Shown: positions 43,642 to 52,217, counted from the first letter of the stretch. The stretch: 64,000 nt of DNA from Flavobacterium johnsoniae (GCF_001879205.1 NZ_MLFK01000005.1:558001-622000); one strand, 5' to 3'. Translations and numbers: made by a program. The notes: a model not told the origin generated them from the letters alone.

Positions 43642-43653
43642 GCCTACGTAGGC
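43642..43653. promoter_or_regulatory. 12-bp perfect palindrome GCCTACGTAGGC
   Basis: GCCTACGTAGGC lies in the 277-bp gap before the DUF937-like gene, in otherwise A/T-rich DNA. It is a GC-rich dyad with no loop, unlike a terminator, so a protein-binding site is possible. The rest of the gap has no gene that I can see; runs of A and T (43570-43630) are present. Confidence 0.35.
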
Positions 43654-43829
43654 GTTATATTTACTGGTATTGAGCGTTTTTTGTGTTAAAGTCCTCATAA
43701 TCTATTCACTAAATTCTTAACTTATTTTTTGGATATGTTAAAATATTTTATATTTTTATCCTGATAAACGATAAAAAGCCCCACTTTGTCGATTATTTTG
43801 AATGAGTATAAATAATTATTTAATAAGTT

Positions 43830-44438
43830 ATGAGTATGACCCCAAACCTACAAATTGAGCTTAGACGTTTTATTTCTTCTAATGTTGTTTCAAAGCTAAA
43901 CAAGTTTTATTTTGAAAATGATGCACTCTTAATAAAGGGAATTGATGTTTCGATAGGTACAGTTTTAATGGGTCTCTATAACAAAGCAGAAGAATCTGGT
44001 TTTTACAAAGGAATTGTTTCTCAAATTGAAGATAATTCAAGTTTTTACCAGGAAGTCGATTTTACTTCCGGCAGAATTTTATCAGTCGACGACTGTTACC
44101 GCATAGAAGGAAATCCAATACTTAAGGAAATCTTCACCAATAAAAAAGGCCGAATTTCTGAAATGATTTCAAACGAAGTCGGCATCAAAAGCGAAACAGC
44201 CCGCGAAATACTTAACTTCTCTGCACTTCTTGTAGTCTCTTATCTTAAAAATAATATCCAATTACTCGATAGTCTAAAACTACTTTTAGAAGAACAAAAA
44301 AGAGACATTTTAAACAGCATTCAGCCCGGAATTAAAATCATCCTCGGATTTTCATGTTACGAATCTGTTGAAGACAAAAATCAAAACATCGGAAGATCAA
44401 TCTTTACTCTTTTCGGACACAACTTTTTCAGTTTCTAA
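43830..44438 (+). CDS. DUF937-like protein
   Basis: A 202-residue cytoplasmic protein. The repeated helical pattern ILSVDDCYRIEGNPILKEIFTNKKGRISEMISNEVGIKSETAREILNFSALLVVSYLKN resembles DUF937 (NPILKEIF..k.g.is..ia...gis...a..il.l..P.v...l). DUF937 family proteins are short helical proteins of unknown function. It has a separate promoter region and is convergent with the pseudouridine synthase gene; an imperfect hairpin (AATCCCGCC/CAGGATT) lies in the intergenic space. Confidence 0.7.
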   Translation: MSMTPNLQIELRRFISSNVVSKLNKFYFENDALLIKGIDVSIGTVLMGLYNKAEESGFYKGIVSQIEDNSSFYQEVDFTSGRILSVDDCYRIEGNPILKEIFTNKKGRISEMISNEVGIKSETAREILNFSALLVVSYLKNNIQLLDSLKLLLEEQKRDILNSIQPGIKIILGFSCYESVEDKNQNIGRSIFTLFGHNFFSF

Positions 44439-44502
44439 AATAAAAAAAATCCCGCCTTACAAAGTAAAACAGGATTAGTATTTAAGTCAATTAAGAAACG
44501 TT

Positions 44503-45411
44503 TTATGCGTTTTTTAAATTGATAACTTCTTGATCTGTCAAAAAGCGCCAGTTTCCTCTAGGAAGATTCTTCTTAGTTAAACCAGCAAAAGCAACACGGT
44601 CAATACGAAGTACATCATAGTCAAAGTGTTCAAAAATAGCACGAACCACTTTTACATTAGATGAACGAAGTTTTAGGCCTACTTCACTTTTTGCTTCTTT
44701 CTCAATATAACTTATTTCCTCAACAAATACACGGTGGCCGTCAAGAACTAAGCCTTTGCTTATTTTTTCTAAATCTTCAAACTTCAGGTTTTTATCTAAA
44801 GAAACCTGGTAAATTTTAGACGATTTTTGATTTGGTAAAGTAAATTTACGAATCATATCTGTATCGTTGGTAAAGAGCAGCAATCCAGTTGTGTTTTTGT
44901 CCATTCTTCCAACTGCAGCAATTTTTGCATTAGTAGAACCGCGAACTAGCTCCAGAACGTTACGATATTCCTGACCTTCGTCAAATGCAGTAGTAAAGTT
45001 TTTTGGTTTGTTTAATAAGATGTATTCTTTCTTTTCAGGAGTCAAAACAACACCGTCAAAATTTACAACATCATTTAGTTTTACTAAATAACCCATTTCA
45101 GTTACCGGAACACCATTTACTTTCACGTTTCCAGACTGAATATATATATCGGCATCACGACGAGAACAAACACCAGAATTAGAGATGTATTTGTTCAAAC
45201 GAATTTCGTCTGAAGCCTTTTGTCTCTTTGGTGCCTGATTCTGTTTCTTAAGTTTTTGCGCAGCTTCTTCTTCTGCAGCCTTAACAGCAGGTTTCACTTT
45301 CTTTGGCCCTTGAGCGCGTTTAGCCATAGGAGGTTTTGGCTTGCTAGAGTTTGATCTTGAACTATTTGGTCTCGATCCGCCTCTTTTATTATTGCCTTCC
45401 TTATTGTTCAT
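44503..45411 (-). CDS. RluB/RsuA-family pseudouridine synthase
   Basis: A 302-residue protein with a basic, Ser/Asn/Lys-rich N-terminal extension (about 1-65), an S4 RNA-binding domain (about 68-125: IRLNKYISNSGVCSRRDADIYIQSGNVKVNG), then the catalytic domain with VGRMDKNTTGLLLFTNDTD (Asp nucleophile in RMDKNTTGL). It isomerises specific uridines in 23S (RluB/E/F type) or 16S rRNA. The N-terminal basic extension is common in Bacteroidota members and probably binds RNA. A CAAAGATA sequence (TATCTTTG on the coding strand) at 45429-45436 is a -7 box upstream of the start. Confidence 0.94.
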   Translation of the reverse strand: MNNKEGNNKRGGSRPNSSRSNSSKPKPPMAKRAQGPKKVKPAVKAAEEEAAQKLKKQNQAPKRQKASDEIRLNKYISNSGVCSRRDADIYIQSGNVKVNGVPVTEMGYLVKLNDVVNFDGVVLTPEKKEYILLNKPKNFTTAFDEGQEYRNVLELVRGSTNAKIAAVGRMDKNTTGLLLFTNDTDMIRKFTLPNQKSSKIYQVSLDKNLKFEDLEKISKGLVLDGHRVFVEEISYIEKEAKSEVGLKLRSSNVKVVRAIFEHFDYDVLRIDRVAFAGLTKKNLPRGNWRFLTDQEVINLKNA

Positions 45412-45540
45412 AAATTCTGTAATTTGTGCAAAGATAGTTTTTTCCTGCTAATAAATCTTAAGTTCAATGTTCTTAGATTGATAGCTTTTAAATTTAAGAT
45501 AATTTGAAGCATCACAATTGGCTTTTTTTCAGGCATGGTT

Positions 45541-45610
45541 TCCCGCTTTTCGTTTCAATCTTTTATGGCGAACCCCGCCATAAAAGGATTTTCACTTTAA
45601 TCGGGGCTAG
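45541..45610 (-). ncRNA. candidate structured RNA or repeat, Flavo-1-like
   Basis: On the minus strand a long hairpin CTTTTATGGCG, a 5-nt loop and CGCCATAAAAG (plus-strand 45560-45586, perfect 11-bp stem) sits between AGCCCCGATTAAAGTGAAAA and ATTGAAACGAAAAGCGGGA, and CCCCG can pair with CGGGA. This layout resembles an interspersed Bacteroidota structured element (possibly Rfam Flavo-1, from memory). The rest of the 298-bp gap (45412-45709) holds no gene that I can see. Confidence 0.5.
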
Positions 45611-45709
45611 AAAATCAAACAATAGGTTTCTTTTTTAGCATTTAGCTATTCACAAAGTTGCTCAAAGAAAACATTTGCAAAAAAGAAAAGCCTGCAACGA
45701 TGAAACAAT

Positions 45710-46636
45710 CTAAAACGTAGAAATCAATTGACGTCCGTGCCACAAAACACTCGGGTTAATCAAAACGATGCAGAAAACGCCTGAAACGATCAGGAATTTT
45801 AAAACATTATGCAGTAATAAAAACTGTTCTTTAGAATTTGATCTCCACAAATAAAGCAGGAAAAAAAGTAAAACAATGAAACATACATAAAAGTAAATAT
45901 CCATATAGCCAACATCATAAATGTTGACCAAAATATAAACCGGAATTATGGTTAAAAAAGTCAAAACTGTTATAATTTGTTTCGAAACTTTTTCATTAAA
46001 CTTAATTGGAATGGTATGATAATCGTTGGCCAGATCACCTTTTAAATTCTCCAGATCCTTTATCATTTCCCGAATTAAAAGCAATAAAAACAAAAACATG
46101 GCATGCGCTGAAATTACAGCAAAATGGCTTCTGTGATTTTCAATTTCTTCAAATGAAATCGAATTGTAGAAATACAATAAAATGGCAAAAAACGGAATTA
46201 CAGCCATAAATGCGGCAGTTAAATTCCCTACAATTGGGTATTTCTTTATTTTATGAGAGTAAAACCAAATCAGGAAAATATAAGCCGAAAAAAATAAAAA
46301 AGCACGCCACGAAACGATTGACGCCATTAAAACCGCCAGGAAATTAAGGCTGAAATAAACAGTCAGTTTTGTTTTCTGGCTCACTAATCTGTCCAGCATG
46401 GATTTATTAGGGCGGTTAATTAAATCTTTCTGGCTGTCGTAAAAATTATTGATAATATAACCCGAAGCAATTGTAACCGCTGAAGCAAATACAATCAAAA
46501 ACAAATAAAAATCGAGCAGAATATCCAGAGCTCTTTTTTCCGGAGCCAGAATAAAAATCGCCGATAAATACTGAGCCAAAACAATAATCGGGATGTTATA
46601 ACCGCGTACCACAGAAAACAAACTAACAATTTTCAT
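45710..46636 (-). CDS. UbiA-family prenyltransferase
   Basis: From the ATG at 46636 (MKIVSLFSVVRGYNIPIIVL) a 308-residue membrane protein with about nine spans; an ATG 30 bp upstream is also possible. The first Asp-rich motif NNFYDSQKDLINRPNKS and the second MIKDLENLKGDLANDYHTIP fit UbiA enzymes, which transfer a polyprenyl chain to a membrane acceptor. Bacteroidota homologues near mevalonate genes are often annotated as geranylgeranylglycerol-phosphate geranylgeranyltransferase. Mevalonate-type genes lie downstream on this strand's upstream side, supporting a linked isoprenoid cluster. The exact acceptor is uncertain. Confidence 0.85.
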   Translation of the reverse strand: MKIVSLFSVVRGYNIPIIVLAQYLSAIFILAPEKRALDILLDFYLFLIVFASAVTIASGYIINNFYDSQKDLINRPNKSMLDRLVSQKTKLTVYFSLNFLAVLMASIVSWRAFLFFSAYIFLIWFYSHKIKKYPIVGNLTAAFMAVIPFFAILLYFYNSISFEEIENHRSHFAVISAHAMFLFLLLLIREMIKDLENLKGDLANDYHTIPIKFNEKVSKQIITVLTFLTIIPVYILVNIYDVGYMDIYFYVCFIVLLFFLLYLWRSNSKEQFLLLHNVLKFLIVSGVFCIVLINPSVLWHGRQLISTF

Positions 46637-46734
46637 TACTAAAAGTTTGTGTTGTCTGCTTAACATAGATTATAAATTGTGGATTAGGATTAAATTAGAT
46701 TTTGAAGTTAAAGGATATTTTTTAAACCTGAAAT

Positions 46735-47325
46735 TTAGAGCTTGTTTTTTAACAATTCTTTAGAGCCATAACCTAATTTACGAATGCAGGCTAAAGCTTG
46801 TTTTTGAGAAATTCCAACTTCTCTAATGTCTTTCTTTTCTACAAAACAAACAGAACCGCTCCATGGGTTTGGGGCATCGGGAATAAAAACAGTAAAATTG
46901 TTTTCGTCGATTTGTTCTATTAAAAAAGCAAATTGCCAGCCGGCATCTGTAGGAACAAGAATCACTTTTAAATTTTCATTAGATTCAAATCCCATCATAT
47001 TTTCATTCATGTTCTTCATGAAAGAATATCCGGGAACAAAGCTTAATACGCCATTTTCTAATTTCTGAATCATTTTTTTTGCTCCGGCTGTTCTGGCAAG
47101 TATGCCTGCGGTAAAACAAATGAGAATTAAAATTAGGGTTCCAACAAGTTCCTGAATTGCAATTCCTAAAACATGCACTCTGGGCAGGTGATTGACAAGC
47201 GGAAGAGTTACTTTTTGAATTATTCCGTAGCCTTTTTCAAGAATAATCAGTAAGACGACTAAAGGTGCCAAAAATAAAATTCCTCCTAAAAAAGTTGCTT
47301 TAATTATTTTTAAAATGCTTTTCAT
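46735..47325 (-). CDS. DUF502-family membrane protein
   Basis: A 196-residue protein with two spans (about 10-27 and 53-75), then the conserved cytosolic/periplasmic part with GYSFMKNMNENMMGF, VILVPTDAGWQFAFLIEQI, FTVFIPDAPNPWSGSVCFVEKKDIREV. The family is widespread and of unknown function. It is transcribed with the surrounding isoprenoid genes (gap of 70 bp to the kinase gene upstream). Confidence 0.9.
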   Translation of the reverse strand: MKSILKIIKATFLGGILFLAPLVVLLIILEKGYGIIQKVTLPLVNHLPRVHVLGIAIQELVGTLILILICFTAGILARTAGAKKMIQKLENGVLSFVPGYSFMKNMNENMMGFESNENLKVILVPTDAGWQFAFLIEQIDENNFTVFIPDAPNPWSGSVCFVEKKDIREVGISQKQALACIRKLGYGSKELLKNKL

Positions 47326-47395
47326 AATAATAAATAACTTTTTAGGGTGAAAACTTATGAAAATCTACTCAAATAACTTCGGCTTTTAAGAGTTC

Positions 47396-48334
47396 TTAGA
47401 ATTGATAAACAACTTCTAGTTTATAGTCTTTTAGAGAAGCTTTTGCTTTTTTTAAATCTTCCGTAAAACCAAGGATATAACCGCCGCCTCCAGAACCACA
47501 AAGTTTTAGGTAATAATCGTTTGTGTCAATTCCGTTCTGCCAGATTCCGTGAAATTGCTCCGGGATCATTGGTTTAAAGTTATTTAAAACAACTTTAGAA
47601 AGCTTTTTAGTATTGGTAAACAAAGATTTCATGTCGCCATGTAAAAAGTTTTCTACACAAGCATCAGTATATTTCACGAATTGGTTTTTAAGCATAGTAC
47701 GAAAACCTTTGTCTTTTAGGTTTTCCATAAAAATGTTAACCATTGGTGCTGTTTCGCCTACAATTCCAGAATCTAATAAAAACACAGCGCCTTTTCCGTC
47801 AAAACTTTGAGTCGGAATTCCGGTTGCTTCAATATTATCTTTAGAATTAATTAAAATCGGGATACTCAAATAGCTGTTTAACGGATCTAAACCAGAACTT
47901 TTTCCGTGGAAAAAGCTTTCCATTTGAGCAAATATATTTTTTAATTGTAGTAGTTTTTCGCGTGTTAAATTCTCTAAAACCGTGATTTTGTTTGTTGCAT
48001 ATTTATCATAGATCGCAGCTACAAGAGCACCGCTGCTTCCTACACCATATCCTTGAGGAATACTGGAATCGAAATACATTCCGGTTGCTACGTCATTTTT
48101 TAAAGTTTCTAAATCAAAAGTAACCAATTCCGGCTGTTGTGACTGTAAGACTTCAAGGTAAGAGGCAAAACTTGTTAAGCTTTTATTTGATGCAACGGCT
48201 TCGGCAGAAGGTTCTTCAGACTTCTTTAAAGCACCGTTGTAAAAATTATAAGGAATAGAAAGTCCTTTAGAGTCGCGGATAATTCCGTATTCTCCAAAGA
48301 GTAATATTTTTGAGTAAAATAAGGGTCCTTTCAT
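47396..48334 (-). CDS. GHMP-family kinase, mevalonate kinase-like
   Basis: A 312-residue kinase with the GHMP pattern: N-terminal SKILLFGEYGIIRDSKG (substrate-binding), the phosphate loop PQGYGVGSSGALVAA (motif 2) and KLCGSGGGGYILGF (motif 3). Together with mvaD on the same strand it suggests the mevalonate pathway, where mevalonate is phosphorylated and later decarboxylated to isopentenyl diphosphate. Whether it is mevalonate or phosphomevalonate kinase cannot be told from the motifs alone. Between it and mvaD lies a small inserted-looking gene. Confidence 0.88.
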   Translation of the reverse strand: MKGPLFYSKILLFGEYGIIRDSKGLSIPYNFYNGALKKSEEPSAEAVASNKSLTSFASYLEVLQSQQPELVTFDLETLKNDVATGMYFDSSIPQGYGVGSSGALVAAIYDKYATNKITVLENLTREKLLQLKNIFAQMESFFHGKSSGLDPLNSYLSIPILINSKDNIEATGIPTQSFDGKGAVFLLDSGIVGETAPMVNIFMENLKDKGFRTMLKNQFVKYTDACVENFLHGDMKSLFTNTKKLSKVVLNNFKPMIPEQFHGIWQNGIDTNDYYLKLCGSGGGGYILGFTEDLKKAKASLKDYKLEVVYQF

Positions 48335-48347
48335 AATTGAAAATGAA

Positions 48348-48368
48348 TAATTAACAATTGATAATTAT
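48348..48368. repeat. 21-bp palindromic direct repeat, left copy
   Basis: TAATTAACAATTG, A, then TAATTAT: identical at 20 of 21 positions to 48732-48752, in the same orientation. The small four-helix-bundle gene lies between them and its stop codon is inside this copy. Confidence 0.85.
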
Positions 48369-48715
48369 GTGTTTTTTGAAGTTTTTACAATACTTGTTAG
48401 TAATCGCAAAAGCTCTGTTATTTTTGGTTTAATATTTAAAAAATCTATATCAGATAGATATTTCGTTTCATACAGCAAATCTAACCAATATTCAGTCTCG
48501 TTTGCCTCTTTTAAAGAAATAGATAATTTATGAATGAAATCTGCTTTGCTTTGCGCATGTTCAGCTTCTCTGATATTCGCTCCAATGGATGTGCCTGAAC
48601 GTAACATCTGTCGTGATAATACAAATTCTCTTTTCTCAGCTAAAACTTTATAAAGGTTAACAACATCAATTGCAAAAGCAAAAGATTTTTCTTTAATAAT
48701 GTTCTTTCTCTCCAT
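48365..48715 (-). CDS. S23-type four-helix-bundle protein
   Basis: From the ATG at 48715 a 116-residue helical protein: FAFAIDVVNLYKVLAEKREFVLSRQMLRSGTSIGANIREAEHAQSKADFIHKLSISLKEANETEYWLDLL is the family signature. Such proteins were first noted as ORFs in 23S rRNA intervening sequences and occur in many stand-alone contexts, where their role is unresolved. Here it lies between the mevalonate-type kinase and mvaD genes and is bracketed by two near-identical 21-bp palindromes that contain its stop codon and the mvaD stop, suggesting an inserted cassette. Confidence 0.85.
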   Translation of the reverse strand: MERKNIIKEKSFAFAIDVVNLYKVLAEKREFVLSRQMLRSGTSIGANIREAEHAQSKADFIHKLSISLKEANETEYWLDLLYETKYLSDIDFLNIKPKITELLRLLTSIVKTSKNT

Positions 48716-48731
48716 AAAATTAATCAATTAT

Positions 48732-48752
48732 TAATTAACAATTGTTAATTAT
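48732..48752. repeat. 21-bp palindromic direct repeat, right copy
   Basis: The first 20 bases, TAATTAACAATTGTTAATTA, are a perfect palindrome. The copy overlaps the last codons and stop of mvaD and matches 48348-48368 at 20 of 21 positions. Confidence 0.85.
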
Positions 48753-49833
48753 CAACTAATAAAGCGCCTTCTCCAATTTTGTCGCAAATGTACTGACCAT
48801 TCTGACAAAATACAACTAATTCTTCCTGAATAAATTGCAATACTTTATTGCTAACGTTTTCGGGATAAAGTACATGCACATTTGCACCGGCATCCAGTGT
48901 AAAACAAACTGGAATCTGTGTTTCTTGTCTAAATTTCCAGATTGCATTTATAATTTGCAGCGTATTTGGTTTCATCAAAATAAAATACGGCATGGATGTC
49001 ATCATCATGGCGTGCAAAGTTAAAGCTTCACTTTCTACAACTTTGATAAATTCTTCTAAATTACCGCTTTCAAAAATCTTGATTAACTGATCTAAATTTT
49101 CGTGTGCCTGAGCAAAACGTCTTTCAGCGTACGGATGATTGTGCATTAAATCATGTCCAACTGTACTCGAAACTTGTTTTTCGCCTTTGTCAACCAATAA
49201 AATAGTGTCCTGGTAATTCTTGAAGTTTTCATGAATGGTATAAGGAAATTCAACTCCAAATAAATCCGAACTTTCTTGAATATTCGCTTGATTTCCCCAA
49301 ACAACTACTTTTCCTTTTACACTTCGGCAGGCACTTCCTGAACCTAAACGGGCAAGAAATGAAGCTTTTTGATAAAAATATTCATCCGTCATCTCAGGAT
49401 TTAGCAATTTCTCCAAACTCATAAAATTTATTGCCAAAGCCGCCATTCCTGAAGCCGAAGATGCAATTCCGGAACTATGCGGAAATGTATTTTGTGTATC
49501 AATCGTAAAATGATATTCTTTTAAAAAAGGCAGATAAACTTCAACTCTTTCTAAAAACTTCTGGATTTTTGGTTTGAAATCTTCTTTTGGTTTTCCTTCA
49601 AAAAGTAAATCAAAAGAAAAATTTTCATTATTGCCTTTTTTTGAGAAAGCCAATTTTGTAATCGTTTTACAATTGTTTAAAGTAAAACTTACCGAAGGAT
49701 TTGCGGGAATCTGATTGTCTTTTTTCCCCCAATATTTAACTAATGCGATATTGCTGGGAGCGCTCCATTCAAAATTTCCGTTTTCGATTGTTGAAGTATA
49801 TGGATTTGGAATAAAATCAGCTGTTGTAAACAT
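48745..49833 (-). CDS. mvaD: diphosphomevalonate decarboxylase
   Basis: A 362-residue GHMP enzyme. Substrate and nucleotide motifs are visible: SAPSNIALVKYWGKKD (N-terminal), TFPHSSGIASSASGMAALA (phosphate loop), GSGSACRSVKGKVVVWG, and an Asp in FTLDAGANVHVLYP (catalytic-type Asp). It decarboxylates diphosphomevalonate to isopentenyl diphosphate. The gene's last codons lie in a 21-bp palindromic repeat. A TATCTTTG -7 box (plus-strand CAAAGATA at 49850-49857) lies 17 bp upstream, so this is the promoter-proximal gene of the isoprenoid cluster. Confidence 0.93.
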   Translation of the reverse strand: MFTTADFIPNPYTSTIENGNFEWSAPSNIALVKYWGKKDNQIPANPSVSFTLNNCKTITKLAFSKKGNNENFSFDLLFEGKPKEDFKPKIQKFLERVEVYLPFLKEYHFTIDTQNTFPHSSGIASSASGMAALAINFMSLEKLLNPEMTDEYFYQKASFLARLGSGSACRSVKGKVVVWGNQANIQESSDLFGVEFPYTIHENFKNYQDTILLVDKGEKQVSSTVGHDLMHNHPYAERRFAQAHENLDQLIKIFESGNLEEFIKVVESEALTLHAMMMTSMPYFILMKPNTLQIINAIWKFRQETQIPVCFTLDAGANVHVLYPENVSNKVLQFIQEELVVFCQNGQYICDKIGEGALLVDN

Positions 49834-49887
49834 GAATTATAAATTTTGGCAAAGATAGTTTTTTCACCATAATAGATAATTTTTTCA

Positions 49888-49952
49888 CCATATAAGTTAT
49901 GTAAGATATTATAAGCGGGCTTTGCTCAAATGAACTTATAGAACGTATATGG
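49888..49952. repeat. CCATATAAG inverted repeat, copy 1
   Basis: CCATATAAG followed by TTATGTAAGA at the left end and GAACTTATAGAACGTATATG at the right. Imperfect arms; the clean version occurs at 61066-61141. It lies between the divergent mvaD and tspO genes. Confidence 0.65.
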
Positions 49953-49996
49953 TTTAAATTTTCTTTTGAATATTTTTGAATTCAAAATTTGATATC

Positions 49997-50473
49997 ATGA
50001 ATAAGTTTATAAAAATCGCTATAGCTTTAGTAATTTGTTTAACAGTAGGATATTCTGCCAGCACCGTTACAAGACCAAGTGTAGAATCATGGTATCCAAC
50101 GATTGTAAAACCTGTTTTTAATCCGCCAAATTGGATTTTCATGCCGGTTTGGACAGTGCTTTATATTTTTATGGCGATTGCAGCAGGTTTAGTTTGGGAT
50201 AAAATAAAAGAACAAACCGAAAAGGTAAAAACAGCACTTCTTTTCTTTTTGATTCAATTAACGCTCAATGCCATTTGGTCCTATTTATTTTTCGGATTAA
50301 AAAATCCGCTTTTGGCTTTAATAGAAATAATTCTTCTATGGCTGATGATTTATGAAACGTATTTAAAATTCATCAAAATCAATAAAATATCCGGATATTT
50401 ATTGATTCCGTATTTTGCCTGGGTTGGGTTTGCGACGATTTTGAATGCCAGTATTTGGTGGTTGAATAAATAG
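49997..50473 (+). CDS. tspO: TspO/MBR-family membrane protein
   Basis: A 158-residue protein with five hydrophobic segments and the family motifs STVTRPSVESWYPTIVKPVFNPPNWIFMPVWTVLYIFMAIAAGLVW and LTLNAIWSYLFFGLKNPLLALIE. TspO proteins bind porphyrins and may act in porphyrin degradation or stress signalling. The start at 49997 (MNKFIKIAIALVICL) is preferred over an ATG 21 bp upstream, which adds a hydrophilic heptapeptide. It is divergent from mvaD across a CCATATAAG repeat. Confidence 0.93.
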   Translation: MNKFIKIAIALVICLTVGYSASTVTRPSVESWYPTIVKPVFNPPNWIFMPVWTVLYIFMAIAAGLVWDKIKEQTEKVKTALLFFLIQLTLNAIWSYLFFGLKNPLLALIEIILLWLMIYETYLKFIKINKISGYLLIPYFAWVGFATILNASIWWLNK

Positions 50474-50500
50474 ATTTTTAGTTTCAGGTTTCAGGTTTTT
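50474..50500. repeat. short TTTCAGGTTTCAGG repeat
   Basis: AGTTTCAGGTTTCAGGTTT follows the tspO stop codon, another member of the TTTCAGGTTTC family. Confidence 0.6.
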
Positions 50501-50535
50501 CTTTGTTCCAGGTTTAATCAATATTTTATTACTTT

Positions 50536-51516
50536 ATGAATAAATTCAAGGTTTTTGTTATTGCTTTAGTTTTAATTTCTTTTAAAACGTTTGCTTGTTT
50601 GAATGGAGAATCGAAAATTCTTAAAAATGGAGCTTATGCGTATCAAGATTATGACGGCTTTGTTCCTGTTGGACATCATTTTTTTTCTGGGGATTTCCCT
50701 AAATTAATAGTTGAACTTGATAGTTTATACAAAAAAACAAATGATCTCGATTATTTATCAGACAAAGGATATCTTTTAATAGTCTTGGGGAAATATCAGG
50801 AAGCTTTAAATTTATATTTGAATATCGAAAAAAGGGAACCTAATCGATATTCTACAGCATCCAATATGGGAACGCTTTATGAATTGATGGGCGAAAATCA
50901 AAAAGCCTATACCTGAATTAAAAAATCTATTGAAATTAATCCTGAATCTCACAATGGATCCGAATGGCTGCATTTAAAAATATTAGAAGCTAAAATCAAG
51001 AATTTAAAAGATATTTCTGGTCAGTTTTTAATTAATACGAATTTTGGAAATAAAGGCGAACCTCAAACCAAATTGTCTAAAACTCAAATAGACGAATTGC
51101 TTCAATCTATTTATTATCAGGTAAATGAGCGAATGTCATTTATAGAACCAAAAGATAAAGTTATTTCGATACTGCTTTTTGAACTGGCAAATCTTACTGA
51201 ATTAAAAGGAGAAAACGAAAATGCACTTCAGATTTACAGAACTGCCCGAGTTTATGGCTACGATGGAGATTTAATCGTAGCGAGAATGATTAATAGTGCG
51301 CAAAGCGGATTTGATTATTATCGCATAAAAGCAGGAACTTACGGTGCTCAATTAAGAGATTTACGAGAAAGTAAAAATATTGTTCATCCGGATTACTTAT
51401 ACCAGATCGAAACAAGCGTACTAGTTTTGTCTATAGTAAGTATCGTATTGCTGATCGCTTTAATTGTATTTTTCTTAAAATGGAAGAAATTAAAAAAGTC
51501 TATTTCAGCTTCTTAA
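50536..51516 (+). pseudogene. TPR-type protein gene interrupted by a single in-frame TGA
   Basis: One reading frame runs from the ATG at 50536 to the TAA at 51514-51516, about 326 codons, broken only by TGA at 50914-50916. The frame is the same on both sides. The first part has a signal peptide (KTFACLNG) and TPR-like helices (YLSDKGYLLIVLGKYQEALNLYLNIEK and STASNMGTLYELMGENQKAYT). After the TGA it reads IKKSIEINPESHNGSEWLHLKILEAKIKN and ends with one membrane span (about VLVLSIVSIVLLIALIVFFL). A TGG Trp codon changed to TGA by one base explains the break. It may be a recent pseudogene or an assembly error. Confidence 0.8.
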
Positions 51517-52207
51517 ACTCTTTATTTTTAGCATATAAAAAATCCATTGTAGCCAAAACATTCGGATCTTCTAAAAGTGTTTTTGATTTGGGGTCTGCGT
51601 CGCAGAAATTAATAAAAAGCTCTTTTTCTTCAGGTTTTATTTTTAAATTTTTTAGAAAGAAATCTGGAGGACAAGCAGCAATAACCAGTTTCTTAAAACG
51701 GTCGTCGGCAACTTCAATTGTTTTCTTCTTCTTACCTTTTAAAGGGAATGAAACTCGAAGCGCTTCTCTAATTGAATTATCACTAACTCCTGTATTCCAG
51801 AATAAATCTTTGGCATTTTTAGTGATTAATACATTTGCAACATCATCAGCACTAATCTTAACTTTATCAAATTCAACCTTATTTATTATAACTTCATTCA
51901 ATTCTTCAGGTTTTAGAATCATGTTAACGAAGAGATTGTTGTTCTCAATATCTTTGGTGGTGATTTTTAATCTAGTAAATAAATAATTCTTTGCAAAAAA
52001 CAATAAACTGTCTTTCTCTTTTACTAAAATCGAAAATTCTCCCAATTCATTGGTAGTTGTACTGATTTTGGCAGTTTTATTGATAACCTCGACTTTATTA
52101 AGAGGAGCTTTGTTAGAAACGACGTTGCCCTGAATTACTTTTTCTGTTTGTGAAGTACTTAGCTGATAAGTCAGAAATGAAATAGTAGTAAGTAATTTTA
52201 CTTTCAT
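51500..52207 (-). CDS. carboxypeptidase-like regulatory-domain protein, paralogue 1
   Basis: A 235-residue exported protein: signal peptide (residues 1-20, TTISFLTYQLSTSQ) and a CarboxypepD_reg-like beta domain (about 22-110: VIQGNVVSNKAPLNKVEVINKTAKISTTTNELGEFSILVKEKDSLLFFAKNYL), followed by a helical C-terminal region (about 150-235, FLKNLKIKPEEKELFINFCDADPKSKTLLEDPNVLATMDFLYAKNKEFKKL). It lacks the barrel of TonB receptors. The neighbouring gene encodes a close copy. The role is unknown, probably periplasmic. Its 3' end overlaps the convergent TPR gene by 17 bp. Confidence 0.85.
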   Translation of the reverse strand: MKVKLLTTISFLTYQLSTSQTEKVIQGNVVSNKAPLNKVEVINKTAKISTTTNELGEFSILVKEKDSLLFFAKNYLFTRLKITTKDIENNNLFVNMILKPEELNEVIINKVEFDKVKISADDVANVLITKNAKDLFWNTGVSDNSIREALRVSFPLKGKKKKTIEVADDRFKKLVIAACPPDFFLKNLKIKPEEKELFINFCDADPKSKTLLEDPNVLATMDFLYAKNKEFKKLK

Positions 52208-52217
52208 AGAGGAAATT

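Noticed and set aside
51480..51986. 168-codon plus-strand open frame
   Set aside because: It is antisense to the carboxypeptidase-like paralogue 1, which has a signal peptide and a close paralogue.
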